Shown here: positions 13,901-26,148 of the stretch, piece after piece
How positions within the stretch are numbered: the first letter of the stretch is position 1
Layout: each line of letters starts with the position of its first letter
Notes under the pieces: model-generated
The model's database searches: none
What the model was told of the DNA's origin: nothing
The model's input: only the letters and a program-made list of their open reading frames with translations
Source: Metaphire vulgaris
Lineage: Eukaryota; Annelida; Clitellata; Crassiclitellata; Megascolecidae
Direction of reading: 5' to 3'
DNA: 64,000 bases
Assembly (NCBI GenBank): GCA_018105865.1
Contig: CM030842.1
Location: 16,607,467 to 16,671,466 of the forward strand
Position numbers and translations under genes: made by a program

Positions 13901-16900
13901 GGTGGCTATACATTGTATAGATTTTAAACCTTTAAAGCAGTCAGATATCTTATAGATATCCAAAATGCGGGTCCAGATTCCTTGTAGACATCGACGAGGC
14001 TTCAATCGGTGCAAATATGAAATCTCTACGACACCACAAATTTTCGCTCAAATTTGGAAAAAAAACCCTGGACTATAGTCCATGAAAAATTTTCGGGCGA
14101 CCCAAAAGTTCATGTCGATAGTTCACCCAAATTTCTATTTAGAACCTTCAAACACCTTGCAGTGATGTCAGTGGAGTAGAAAAATCCGTCACTTTCCACC
14201 CTATTAATGTGTCTATATTGCAAAATATAATAATGGTGGCTATACATTGTATAGATTTTTAAACCTTTAAAGCAGTCAGATATCTTATAGATATCCAAAA
14301 TGCGGGTCCAGATTCCTTGTAGACATCGACGGGGCTTCAATCGGTGCAAATATGAAATCTCTACGACACCACAAATTTTCGCTCAAATTTCGAAAAAAAA
14401 CCCTGGACTATAGTCCATGAAAAATTTTCGGGCGACCCCAAAAGTTCATGTCGATATTTCACCGAAATTTCTATTTAGAACCTTCAAACACCTTGCAGTG
14501 ATGTCAGTGGAGTAGAAAAATCCGTCACTTTCCACCCTATTAATGTGTCTATATTGCAAAATATAATAATGGTGGCTATACATTGTATAGATTTTTAAAC
14601 CTTTAAAGCAGTCAGATATCTTATAGATATCCAAAATGCGGGTCCAGATTCCTTGTAGACATCGACGAGGCTTCAATCGGTGCAAATATGAAATCTCTAC
14701 GACACCACAAATTTTCGCTCAAATTTCGAAAAAACCTGGACTATAGTCAAATTTCGAAAAAACCCTGGATGAAAAATTTTCGGGCGACCCAAAAGTTCAT
14801 GTCGATAGTTCACCCAAATTTCTATTTAGAACCTTCAAACACCTTGCAGTGATGTCAGTGAGTAGAAAAATCCGTCACTTTCCACCTATTAATGTGTCTA
14901 TATTGCAAAATATAATAATGGTGGCTATACATATAGATTTTTAAACCTTTAAAGCAGTCAGATATCTTATAGATATCCAAAATGCGGGTCCAGATTCCTT
15001 GTAGACATCGAGGGCTTCAATCGGTGCAAATATGAAATCTCTACGACACCACAAATTTTCGCTCAAATTTCGAAAAAAAACCCTGGACTATATATAGTCC
15101 ATGAAAAATTTTCGGGCGACCCCAAAAGTTCATGTCGATATTTCACCGAAATTTCTATTTAGAACCTTCAAACACCTTGCAGTGATGTCAGTGGAGTAGA
15201 AAAATCCGTCACTTTCCACCCTATTAATGTGTCTATATTGCAAAATATAATAATGGTGGCTATACATTTATAGATTTTCAAACCTTTAAAGCAGTCAGAT
15301 ATCTTATAGATATCCAAAATGGGTCCAGATTCCTTGTAGACATCGACGAGGCTTCAATCGGTGCAAATATGAAATCTCTACGACACCACAAATTTTCGCT
15401 CAAATTTCGAAAAAAAACCCTGGACTATAGTCCATGAAAAATTTTCGGGCGACCCAAAAGTTCATGTCGATAGTTCACCCAAATTTCTATTTAGAACCTT
15501 CAAACACCTTGCAGTGATGTCAGTGGAGTAGAAAAATCCGTCACTTTCCACCCTATTAATGTGTCTATATTGCAAAATATAATAATGGTGGCTATACATT
15601 GTATAGATTTTCAAACCTTTAAAGCAGTCAGATATCTTATAGATATCCAAAATGCGGGTCCAGATTCCTTGTAGACATCGACGAGGCTTCAATCGGTGCA
15701 AATATGAAATCTCTACGACACCACAAATTTTCGCTCAAATTTCGAAAAAAAACCCTGGACTATAGTCCATGAAAAATTTTCGGGCGACCCAAAAGTTCAT
15801 GTCGATAGTTCACCGAAATTTCTATTTAGAACCTTCAAACACCTTGCAGTGATGTCAGTGGAGTAGAAAAATCCGTCACTTTCCACCCTATTAATGTGTC
15901 TATATTGCAAAATATAATAATGGTGGCTATACATTGTATAGATTTTTAAACCTTTAAAGCAGTCAGATATCTTATAGATATCCAAAATGCGGGTCCAGAT
16001 TCCTTGTAGACATCGACGGGGCTTCAATCGGTGCAAATATGAAATCTCTACGACACCACAAATTTTCGCTCAAATTTCGAAAAAAACCCTGGACTATAGT
16101 CCATGAAAAATTTTCAGGCGACCCAAAAGTTCATGTCGATAGTTCATGAAATTTCTATTTAGAACCTTCAAACACCTTGCAGTGATGTCAGTGGAGTAGA
16201 AAAATCCGTCACTTTCCACCTATTAATGTGTCTATATTGCAAAATATAATAATGGTGGCTATACATTGTATAGATTTTCAAACCTTTAAAGCAGTCAGAT
16301 ATCTTATAGATATCCAAAATGCGGGTCCAGATTCCTTGTAGACATCGACGGGGCTTCAATCGGTGCAAATATGAAATCTCTACGACACCACAAATTTTCG
16401 CTCAAATTTCGAAAAAAACCTGGACTATAGTCCATGAAAAATTTTCGGGCGACCCAAAAATTCATGTCGATATTTCACCGAAATTTCTATTTAGAACCTT
16501 CAAACACCTTGCAGTGATGTCAGTGGAGTAGAAAAATCCGTCACTTTCCACCCTATTAATGTGTCTATATTGCAAAATATAATAATGGTGGCTATACATT
16601 GTATAGATTTTCAAACCTTTAAAGCAGTCAGATATCTTATAGATATCCAAAATGCGGGTCCAGATTCCTTGTAGACATCGACGAGGCTTCAATCGGTGCA
16701 AATATGAAATCTCTACGACACCACAAATTTTCGCTCAAATTTCGAAAAAAAACCCTGGACCATGAAAAATTTTCGGGCGACCCCAAAATTCATGTCGATA
16801 TTTCACCGAAATTTCTATTTAGAACCTTCAAACACCTTGCAGTGATGTCAGTGGAGTAGAAAAATCCGTCACTTTCCACCCTATTAATGTGTCTATATTG

Positions 16901-16997
16901 CAAAATATAATAATGGTGGCTATACATTTTATAGATTTTCAAACCTTTAAAGCAGTCAGATAGATATCTGATAGATATCCAAAATGCGGGTCCAGAT
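10973..16997. repeat. Satellite array 1, about 334-bp monomer, about 18 copies
   Basis: About 6.0 kb of head-to-tail monomers, each containing GCGGGTCCAGATTCCTTGTA, CACCACAAATTTTCGCTC, GGACTATAGTCC and GCAGTCAGATATCTTATAGA. Copies alternate between GACGGGG and GACGAGG variants for the first twelve monomers, indicating a dimeric higher-order unit of about 668 bp. The repeated 79-residue minus-strand frame is a by-product. Both ends abut the same hAT-like MITE. Confidence 0.97.
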
Positions 16998-17227
16998 CAA
17001 TGTTCCCGCTAAGCTGCGCGCTTGCGCGGCCGCGCACATGACAAGAAAACGCCGCGCAGCAATTTCCATCCGCCGCGCAGTGATTTTCAGTTTCAACAAA
17101 CACTGATTTTGTTGTGTTTTGTCTTGGGTGGCATCTGTGAAACAATTCAGGTGCTCAGGCATGAAAGTGTGCCGCTCAGGTACTATACTTTTCCGCGCAC
17201 ACTCAACAAAATTTAGAGGCAATATTG
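16998..17227. mobile_element. hAT-like MITE, right border of satellite array 1
   Basis: 230 bp, starts CAATGTTCCC, ends GGCAATATTG, direct orientation and over 90 percent alike by eye to 10,742-10,972. Preceded by GTCCAGAT (16,990-16,997); followed by ATAATGAC, close to the outer left flank of the other copy (ATAATGAG). Confidence 0.88.
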
Positions 17228-17626
17228 ATAATGACCCAATCGACTCAGGTCTCACGCAGATATAGTATTAATTAAAAACTTGACAGCGACAAACAAGGTC
17301 AGGTCATGACTACAACTAGGTAAGCCACAGCCGTATATTTGCTTTAGTTATTATTGACCCCCCCCCCGGTGAACTAAGCTGGTGTTAACTTTACAAGTGC
17401 TAGATTTTTGAAATGGTCATGCGAGTAATATTTGCACAACGGCGATAAATGCGTCGTCATAACTTCTCCTAAATCATTTGCTTAAACCTGTTTCTTAGAC
17501 GATGTGTTAATTGAGTAGATAGATAGTCGTCATCTTTGCCTCTAAAGAACATGGGCGTTGCCAAATTTAAAAAAAACTCCCTCACTTCCACCCCAAAATG
17601 TATTGAATTACATTTTTAGTTAATTG

Positions 17627-17816
17627 CAGTGGCGGCTCTAGGATTTGGCAAGTGGGGGGCGTTGGGGTGGCAACTTCTAATCATGGGGGGCCAACCAAAT
17701 ATTGTTTAATGTATGTAGCATTAAGTATAGGGTCCCAATTGGGGGGGGGCACTGGGGGAGGGGCAGACACTCAACAGGGGCACGGGCCCCCTGGCCCCCC
17801 GGTGGAGCCGCCACTG
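17627..17816. mobile_element. hAT-like MITE, CAGTGGCGGCTCTA family
   Basis: 190 bp flanked by a perfect 8-bp duplication GTTAATTG (17,619-17,626 and 17,817-17,824), which sets the family as hAT-like. Confidence 0.92.
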
Positions 17817-18143
17817 GTTAATTGGCAATCGTTTCCCACATTGGCGTAAGCTCAGGTGTAAAAGTGGGGGGGCTATACATTCCCCTTCATATGGTAGCAT
17901 CTGAAAAAGTGAGGGCCTTGGGGCTCCAGCCTAGAAGCCTACTAGACGTTTACGTTTATGATTTCCCATCCCTCAAGTTTATCGAAAGATCTCTGTACAG
18001 TATTAGCCAGCAGAAATGAAAAAAAGACCAAATACTGACAAAGTAGTAAACAAATCCAATCCTTTTCTTGGAGCTAATCTGTCAGCCGGATGAAATACAG
18101 TAAAGTACAGTAGAACCCACCTAAATTTTTCCAGGCACGCAAA

Positions 18144-18306
18144 CAGTGAAGGCTCCACAAGAGGGCCCGTGCCCCCAACTGAGTGCCTGCCCCCCCAGTG
18201 GCCCCTCTGTTGGGACCTATACTTAATACTACATACCTAACAACAAATGTCTGCCCCCATGATTAAAAGTTGCCACCCCACTTGCTAATTCCTGGAGCCG
18301 CCACTG
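18144..18306. mobile_element. hAT-like MITE, CAGTGGCGGCTCTA family, reverse
   Basis: 163 bp, reverse orientation, perfect 8-bp duplication CACGCAAA on both sides. Confidence 0.9.
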
Positions 18307-18314
18307 CACGCAAA

Positions 18315-18574
18315 ACACACTGGTCACGGTTAATAGTTTTCAAGATATTCAATTCCACAATCCACAGTTCTTAGTTAAAGTTAAGCCTCTCAAGTTCACT
18401 TTTTGTATCAGTAGTGGTTTTAATATTGTGAAAATATTGGTTAAAAGCCAGAATATAGTTAGTTACAAAAATAGATTTGCATTTTCCAGAGGGAAGTACC
18501 CCCTCCTGCCCCAATGTGTGGGCGCCCATCTTAGCATGACTTAGTTAATTGTTTGGACACTTTAGTGGAGAGCT

Positions 18575-18640
<66 letters not shown>

Positions 18641-19631
18641 ATTTAAAGTGGTTTAGGAGGCTAAGTAAGCCTGTGTGAAAACCACTGTAGTAGGTCTAAT
18701 TCTCCCCATTCAATAACCTAGTTTTCCGAGATAGCCTTTGAATCCGTTTACTGTTTCAACTGTCGCTCCCCCCCCCACCTCGTCCAAACTGTTCCATTTG
18801 TCCACTTGGCCCAAGATATGTCTTGGTTAATCAATTTGCTATCATAAGAGTCACAAATAATGAAAGCAACAGAGAGAGAGAGAGAGAGAGAGCAGTTAGT
18901 TATCCTTTTCATTTAAGCCATCAAAATAAAATTAACCCAAGCCATAATCATCTTCACCACAAATAGATTTAACATTTCTGTTGACTTGATTAAGAAAATG
19001 AACTAACACGATTTTTGCAACAACAACAACAACAACAACAACAAAATCTCCCACAAACAAGATCCCGTCCACATTCAGAATTCACAGCAAGAATAATAAT
19101 GTGACTATTTAAGTGGGTTTTTTCTGTACACACAATAATAGTTCTCAAGTTAGAAATATTACGAGTTCAAACAACAAAAATCTAACTCAAACCTCAAAAG
19201 AACAGCAATAACATTCGGTGATGAAATATGTCTTAGCAGCGAGTTCTCCGTTTTCCCCACTTAAACTAAACGGCCAATGGAATCTAGGAGATTACACAGA
19301 GAAAGTGATGATAATTACCAATGCTTGAAACAGCCAAGTCCAAACCGCAGCAAAAATACACACACGTACGGGACCTCTTTCCAAAGCCACCAGTGAAACT
19401 CAAGTGCTTAAAATGCTGGTTCAAGACGAACGGATTTAGATTTGAAGTAACATAAATTAATGTTCACAGTATTAGCCAATTCCAAAGATTGCATGGCATT
19501 ATAATGACAACCAAAACTTTCAGTGTCCTGTGCAAATGTACAGTAACAGCACAGGCAGATGGGGGTCACCACAGTCATTTGCCTAAAATTCAACAGTTTT
19601 GTCGCATGAAAACCGTCACGTATTGTCACTT
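18315..19631. other. 3' flank / probable 3' UTR of MFSD14
   Basis: AT-rich sequence left of the MFSD14 stop codon. No further exon recognised; transcript end not determined. Confidence 0.5.
18577..18892. repeat. (AAT)n and (GA)n tracts
   Basis: AAT units at 18,577-18,636 and GA units at 18,869-18,892, with unremarkable sequence between. Confidence 0.9.
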
Positions 19632-19687
19632 CTAGACGCACTCTTCGTCGGTTGAGATGAGTGGGACCTTTTCCGAATGATCTCTTT
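19632..19687 (-). CDS. MFSD14: MFSD14 exon 13 (C-terminal tail, stop TAG)
   Basis: 56 nt, phase 1 in, acceptor CGTTTAG. It encodes ERDHSEKVPLISTDEECV and a TAG stop at 19,632-19,634. A PL(L/I)-x-D acidic end also closes the vertebrate proteins (EPLLQDTNV), which supports this tiny exon. The 3' untranslated region should continue leftward; no polyadenylation signal was assigned. Confidence 0.82.
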
Positions 19688-21802
19688 CTAAACGACACAG
19701 AATCAAAAGTTTCAGATCACAAAACCTCAAAGGTTATACAGTAGACATTCGAAACACTCAAAGTAACTGTCAGGGGTTTTAAAAACCTTAAAACACGTTT
19801 CAGTAAATTTAAAACCTAAAGTAAAATATTTCACTTTTCTTAAATAGCATCAATATGATATTGAATTTTGAAGCAAATGCATAAATAATGTGAAAAAACG
19901 TTTACATTAATAATTAATTATTTAATTCATTCATTCATTCATTCATTCAAAAGAAACTTTTAGCATTTTTCTAAATTCACACATCCAAATTTTCCAATTA
20001 ATACACACTTCAGAAGACCAAACACTAATCACATTAAATCCTCATAGAAGGAAGCCAGTACATACCTAAATTTTCAGAAGATGGCAGAGGAGATGGAAGT
20101 GATGGTTCTAGTTGAAGTGTATCATCGTCGACTGGTTGACATGAGTTTGGATTCGCTGGCATGAACGTAGCGACCAGCATCGCAATAATTACGAGGATTC
20201 CACCAAACACAAACGGAGGCCCAGGTACAAGCAACTGTAGCAAAAAAAAGGGTATTAGTTATGGGCCAGATGCCCTGGGGGCCACTCTAAGGGGGGTGCC
20301 AAAAAAACTCTGTGATCTCGCTCTCTCTACTCAGTGTAGAAAGAGAAGAAACTGATAAAACTGAATTTGAGCAAATCGTTGACCAGTTTTCACATCGGTA
20401 AAAGCAAGAAAAGCGCATTTGTAGTTATCTTAATCTTGCGTCAATAAAATGTCACAATATGTTACTAAAGCCATGTTAACCTGCTGATTCAATTTCTGCC
20501 CCCTCTCGTACCATGGGTGCCAAATATCCTATGTACACCCCTGAAGATGACAATGTTCTGTATATGCTACTGCTGTACCACTTTCTAAAGTGCTATATAA
20601 ATCCATGAGGTTTTACTTACTTACTTATGCTGGGACTTGTCACAAGCATACAAGCCAATGTTACGAGAATTAAAACCATCAAATGAAGATGATGGTGGTG
20701 ATGATGATAATCCAGGTGCATAATAATTATGCACAATACAATTTAGATGCAGCAAGAGAAGCAAAAATACAAGAGTTTCACCAGATACATATATGTGCAA
20801 TGTGCATAACGTTATGGTTGCGTTACTCACACATGCAATATGGCAAACAGCATATAATGTAAGCAGAGTTGGTTTAAATTTTGTCAAATCATCACCATAA
20901 CCACAAAGAGAGACACACTACCAGGAAAAAAAATCAAAATTAAACCAGTATGACACAGTAAGTCACAGAGCAAGGGACAGGTACCTTTGTAACGGTAGGA
21001 ACCGTGGTGCTGTTGACCGGTCTGATGGCGACCGGCGTCTTCCCGGGAACCATCAGAGCCCCCGGGGCGTCCAAGTCGACCTTGAAGAGGTAGAAGGTGA
21101 AGCCGAACAGGGCGGGCCCGAGGCCGTTGCACAGTCCTCGGATGCCGGTGATGACACCCTGCGCCACCCCTGCACGACGACAAACAACGCGCCCGGACAG
21201 AAAAATCACTCGCGAGAACTGAGATGGTCATGGCGACCGCAAAAACCGGGGAATCACGTTAAAAATCCAAACGAGACGCCGATACTAGAGTGACATGCAA
21301 ACAGACTGTCCGAAGACGTCGCCAACCCTGGTCTCCTTTTGAGTATTGAACTTGCTTCCATCGGCTCTCCCAGGCCAGTGGTGTTGGTTACCATCCTCCC
21401 ACCAGTGGCGGCTCTAGGATTTGGCAAGTGGGGGGGGGGCAGTTGGGGTGGCAACTTCTAATCATGGGGGGGCAACCATTTGTTGTTAGCTATGTAGTAT
21501 TAAGTATAGGGTCCCAACAGGGGGGACCACTGGGGGACCATGAACTCAATAGGGGGCATGGGCCCCCCTGTGGAGCCGCCACTGCTTCCCACCCCATATT
21601 AAGGGGTGAGATATTAGTAATGATGATAATAATTGATATGTACTGAACCGATTGATTACCCTGTTGGTCTGGGCTGGCATGAGCAGAGACAAAAACGCTG
21701 ATAGATGGATAGGTGATGCTACCCATGGCTGCCACTCCTCCTCCCAACCAAATCAACCTGAATACATCAAATCATCAAAATAAGACATTACAATCATGAC
21801 TA

Positions 21803-21862
<60 letters not shown>

Positions 21863-24800
21863 ATGTATGTATGACATTACAATCATGACTAAATAATAAT
21901 AATAATAATAATAATATGCATGTATGTATGTATGTACGTATCTATACTGGACTATTTATATAGCACTGTAAGCAAAGCAGAGCCAAAGACAAAGGCACTT
22001 TACTCCCGAAATAGACAATAATAATAATAATAAATCTTACATTTATATAGCACCTTAATACTAATAATGAACTAGACATCAGCCTATACCACTACACTGA
22101 CCACATTAATGTACACTGTGTGTCGGTGGACTACTAAATCACGAGTAAAACCTCCGAGCAAAAAATAAATTGCTGCTGTGAAAATTTATCTCACATCATC
22201 ATCATCATCATCATCAGATTATCAGGCAGTACGACCATTTGAAGCAAGATTAAATACATCCTTTAACACCACAACTTCAAAAACTACGACAATCTGTACA
22301 ATTGAATTCTGAATATACAGTGCAAAGAATCTGAGTATAAAAGACTACTCATATCAATTTGGAATAGCCAGAGTTGGTACCGACAGCCTTTTTAAAGGCT
22401 GAGCTCATCAAGGAATTTCAATATGTATGTATATTATGTATGATATTGGAAATATTGGAAATAAAAACTTCAAAATTCAATATTCTTATTGAATTATTTT
22501 TCAATATTCTTATTGAATGTTCAATATTCTTATTGAATTAATTATTTTTCAATATTCTTATTGAATGTTCAATATTCTTATTGAATTATTTTTCAATATT
22601 CTTATTGAATGTTCAATATTCTTATTGAATTATTTTTCAATATTCTTATTGAATGTGAATGCGTTCGGTTATAATAACATGCTAAAACATCATGCTCAGG
22701 TTTAAAATAATAATACTAATTAATTACAGATTATTCGAAACAAATACCAGTGTTCCGAGGAGAAGCCGATGAGGAAGAGCTGCAGCATTTCAAAGCAAAG
22801 TCCGACCAAAACGGTGTGTTTGTTGCCGCAATGCTTCATGAGAAACGACAGGAAAGCGGTCTAGAGCACAAAACATAGAAACCCTGCAATCAGTAACTCG
22901 TCCAAGAGACAGTTCTGTCCCGTAACAGGAAAAGCGAAAAGAAAAGTCGTACAAAGTCCACAGTTTTAAATTCCACCAATAAATGTGGATGCACGGCATA
23001 ATATAAACAAGAATATGACATGACATCTTAATTTCTTTCTCCATAACACCCTGATTTGTAGAATCCCTTGAGAAATATCAGTTTTTACATACAGTATTTA
23101 CCAGTAGTCCAAATACCAAGATCTACTCTAAGGCTGATATTAGTACAGGGTGGTGCAAAAAAACGAACTATAATAAATGCAAACCTAAATGTGACTAGTC
23201 CAGTTTTTTTGCACCACCCTGTATTCATATATTAGTACATTTACCTGGGCAGCCACCGACAAAATACCGATCATTGCAACAAACCCAGCAATTTTTTCTT
23301 GACTGAATCCCATCATCTGAAATAGAATGGAAATTTGTACAACTATGCATGTAAAAATCAGTGAAATAAACTTGACAGAGAAACAAACTGTACTCATTCT
23401 AGCAAAGTACGACACTAAAAAAGAACCCAAACTCCAAGTTCTGCATCAAAAGATAGCCAGAAACACATTAGCCTACATGACAAAGACAAACGTGAGGTTT
23501 AAGTACTTTTATATCTAAGGATTAGATAACTCATGCGACAGGACAAGCATAAGACATTAAAAATCCATGTAACTGTGGATTAGTTTTAGGTCTCACTTAA
23601 TCCCAAGCAACAATGGGTATTTTATCTAATAATACTACATGACAAAGACAAACGTGAGGTTTAAGTACTTTTATATCTAAGGATTAGATAACTCATGCGA
23701 CAGGACAAGCATAAGACATTAAAAATCCATGTAACTGTGGATTAGTTTTAGGTCTCACTTAATCCCAAGCAACAATGGGTATTTTATCTAATAATACTAC
23801 ATGACAAAGACAAACGTGAGGTTTAAGTACTTTTATATCTAAGGATTAGATAACTCATGCGACAGGACAAGCATAAGACATTAAAAATCCATGTAACTGT
23901 GGATTAGTTTTAGGTCTCACTTAATCCCAAGCAACAATCGGTATTTTATCTAATAATATACCAGTATGTATTAACCACAAGCTGTTATAAAAATTGCAGA
24001 CCATAATCATCGGCAAAATAGATTTCTAGTGTCGAAACTTTAAACCATTCTGTGTACTAAGTACAAACAGGATACTTATAAGTACAAACCCAATACTTAC
24101 AAGTCGTAGATAAACAAAAAAGCTTGAGTATTCGCCAGCTTCAGGGAGGTACGAAAGGAAGACAGCGACAGACAGCATCAGAATCAACTTATCCTTTCCA
24201 ATTCGTTTAAGAGACTTTTAGAAACAGAAAAACGGGAAATGTGCAAAGCCGTGGAACCGAACAAAATGCCGAAAGCGTAAAGAAACCTGAAAGTTTTGGA
24301 TATATTACATTTTCAAAATGATGATAAATTACACAGGCCTGCGATGGAAAAATTGTTTCAAAACAAATGTTGATTCTTATGTGAATTTGGTAGCTGAAAT
24401 CAGGAAAAATAAGTAAAAAATTCCATCATCCACCGGTTTCACCTAAAACCAATATTTGTTCTATTAAATGAAGAATTTCTTGCACCCGGCTTAATTGGTG
24501 AAACCCAAAAACCCTAAAAACCCTAAAAGCTAAAAACCCTAAAAACCTAAAAACCCTAAAACCCTAAACACTCTAAAAACCCTAAAAACCCAAAAAACCT
24601 AAAAACCCTAAATACCTAAACACTCTAAAAACCCTAAAAACCCAAAAACCCTAAAAGCTAAAAACCCTAAAAACCTAAAAACCCTAAAAACCTAAACACT
24701 CTAAAAACCCTAAAACCCAAAAAACACTAAAAACCTAAAAACCCTAAAACCATAAAAACCCAAAAACCATAAAAACCCTAAAAACCCTAAAAGCTAAAAA

Positions 24801-26035
24801 CCCTAAAAACCCAAAAAAACCTAAACACTCTAAAAACCCAAAAACCCCAAAAGCTAAAAACCCTTAAAACCCTAAAAACCCTAAAAACACAAAAAACCTA
24901 AAACCCCTAAAAACACAAAAAAACTAAAAACCTAAAAACCCTAAAAACCTAAACACTCTAAAAACCCTAAAAACCTAACAATCCTAAAACCCTAAACCTA
25001 AAAACCCTAAAAGCTAAAAACCCTAAAAACCCTAGAAACCCAAAAAACTAAAAACCCTAAAAACCCAAAAAACCTAAAAACCCTATATACCTAAACACTC
25101 TAAAAACCCTAAAAACCCAAAACCCCTAAAAATGATAAAAACCCTAAAAGCTAAAAACCCTAAAAACCTAAAAACCCTAAAAACCTAAACACTCTAAAAA
25201 CCAAAAAACCCCAAAAAACCTAAAAACCCAAAAAACCCAAAAAAACTAAAAACCCTAAAAACCTAAACACTCTAAAAACCCTAAAAACCCAAAAACCCTA
25301 AAAGCTAAAAACCCTTAAAACCCTAAATACCCTAAAAACCTAAACACCCTAAAACCCTAAAAACCATAAAAACCATAAAAACCCAAAAAACCCTAAAAGC
25401 TAAAAAAAAAAACTAAAAAAACCTAAAAACCCTAAAAACCCTAAGAACACAAAAAACCTAAAAAACCTAAAAACCCTAAAAGCTAAAAACCCTAAAAACC
25501 CTAAAACCTAAAAACCCAAAAAACCCTAAAAACCTAAACACTCTAAAACCCTAAAAACTCAAAAACCCTAAAAGCTAAAAACCCTTAAAACCCTAAAAAC
25601 CCTAAACACCCAAAAACACATAAAAACCCAAAAACCCTAAAAGCTAAAAACCCTAAAAACCTAAAAACCAGGATCAAGTACATACGCTTGTACTGCTAAT
25701 GTATATGCTAATGTTTTAGCTTATCGTATCAATTTCATTTCATGTTTTGTTAAAAATTCTTACGTGATGGAGGAAAACGGTTTTCATTTATGAAATTAGC
25801 ACATTAAACTACATACAATTCAGCCTTTGAAATTAAAACAATTTTCAAAAAGGTAAAAAATGCAGGCCTGTGTTACATAAAAATCTGCAAAAGGCTCACA
25901 GCTGTTGCCATTTTCCCTAGGTAAACGTGAAACTGAAAATAAAGAATGACAAAGATTTGAGTTTCTAAATAAAGTAAAATCAATAAGCAGGATCAACCTG
26001 CAATAACACTACTACTACCACTACTACTACCACCA

Positions 26036-26071
<36 letters not shown>

Positions 26072-26095
26072 CACACTACTACTACTACTACTACA

Positions 26096-26148
<53 letters not shown>

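Noticed and set aside
11112..16701. Identical 79-codon minus-strand open frame (start MHRLKPRRCL) in most satellite 1 monomers
   Set aside because: It recurs because the DNA repeats. It breaks freely in monomers with one-base changes, has no start context or domain, and shows no sign of selection on the protein frame.
10973..16997. CRISPR-like array
   Set aside because: Units are about 334 bp with no unique spacers, in an animal genome; plain satellite.
10973..16997. Hammerhead ribozyme in satellite monomers
   Set aside because: Looked for CTGATGA and GAAA core elements in the satellite 1 and 2 consensus; not present in the right arrangement.
24502..25670. Chromosome end (telomere)
   Set aside because: Flanked on both sides by exons of one gene; units are degenerate 9-mers.
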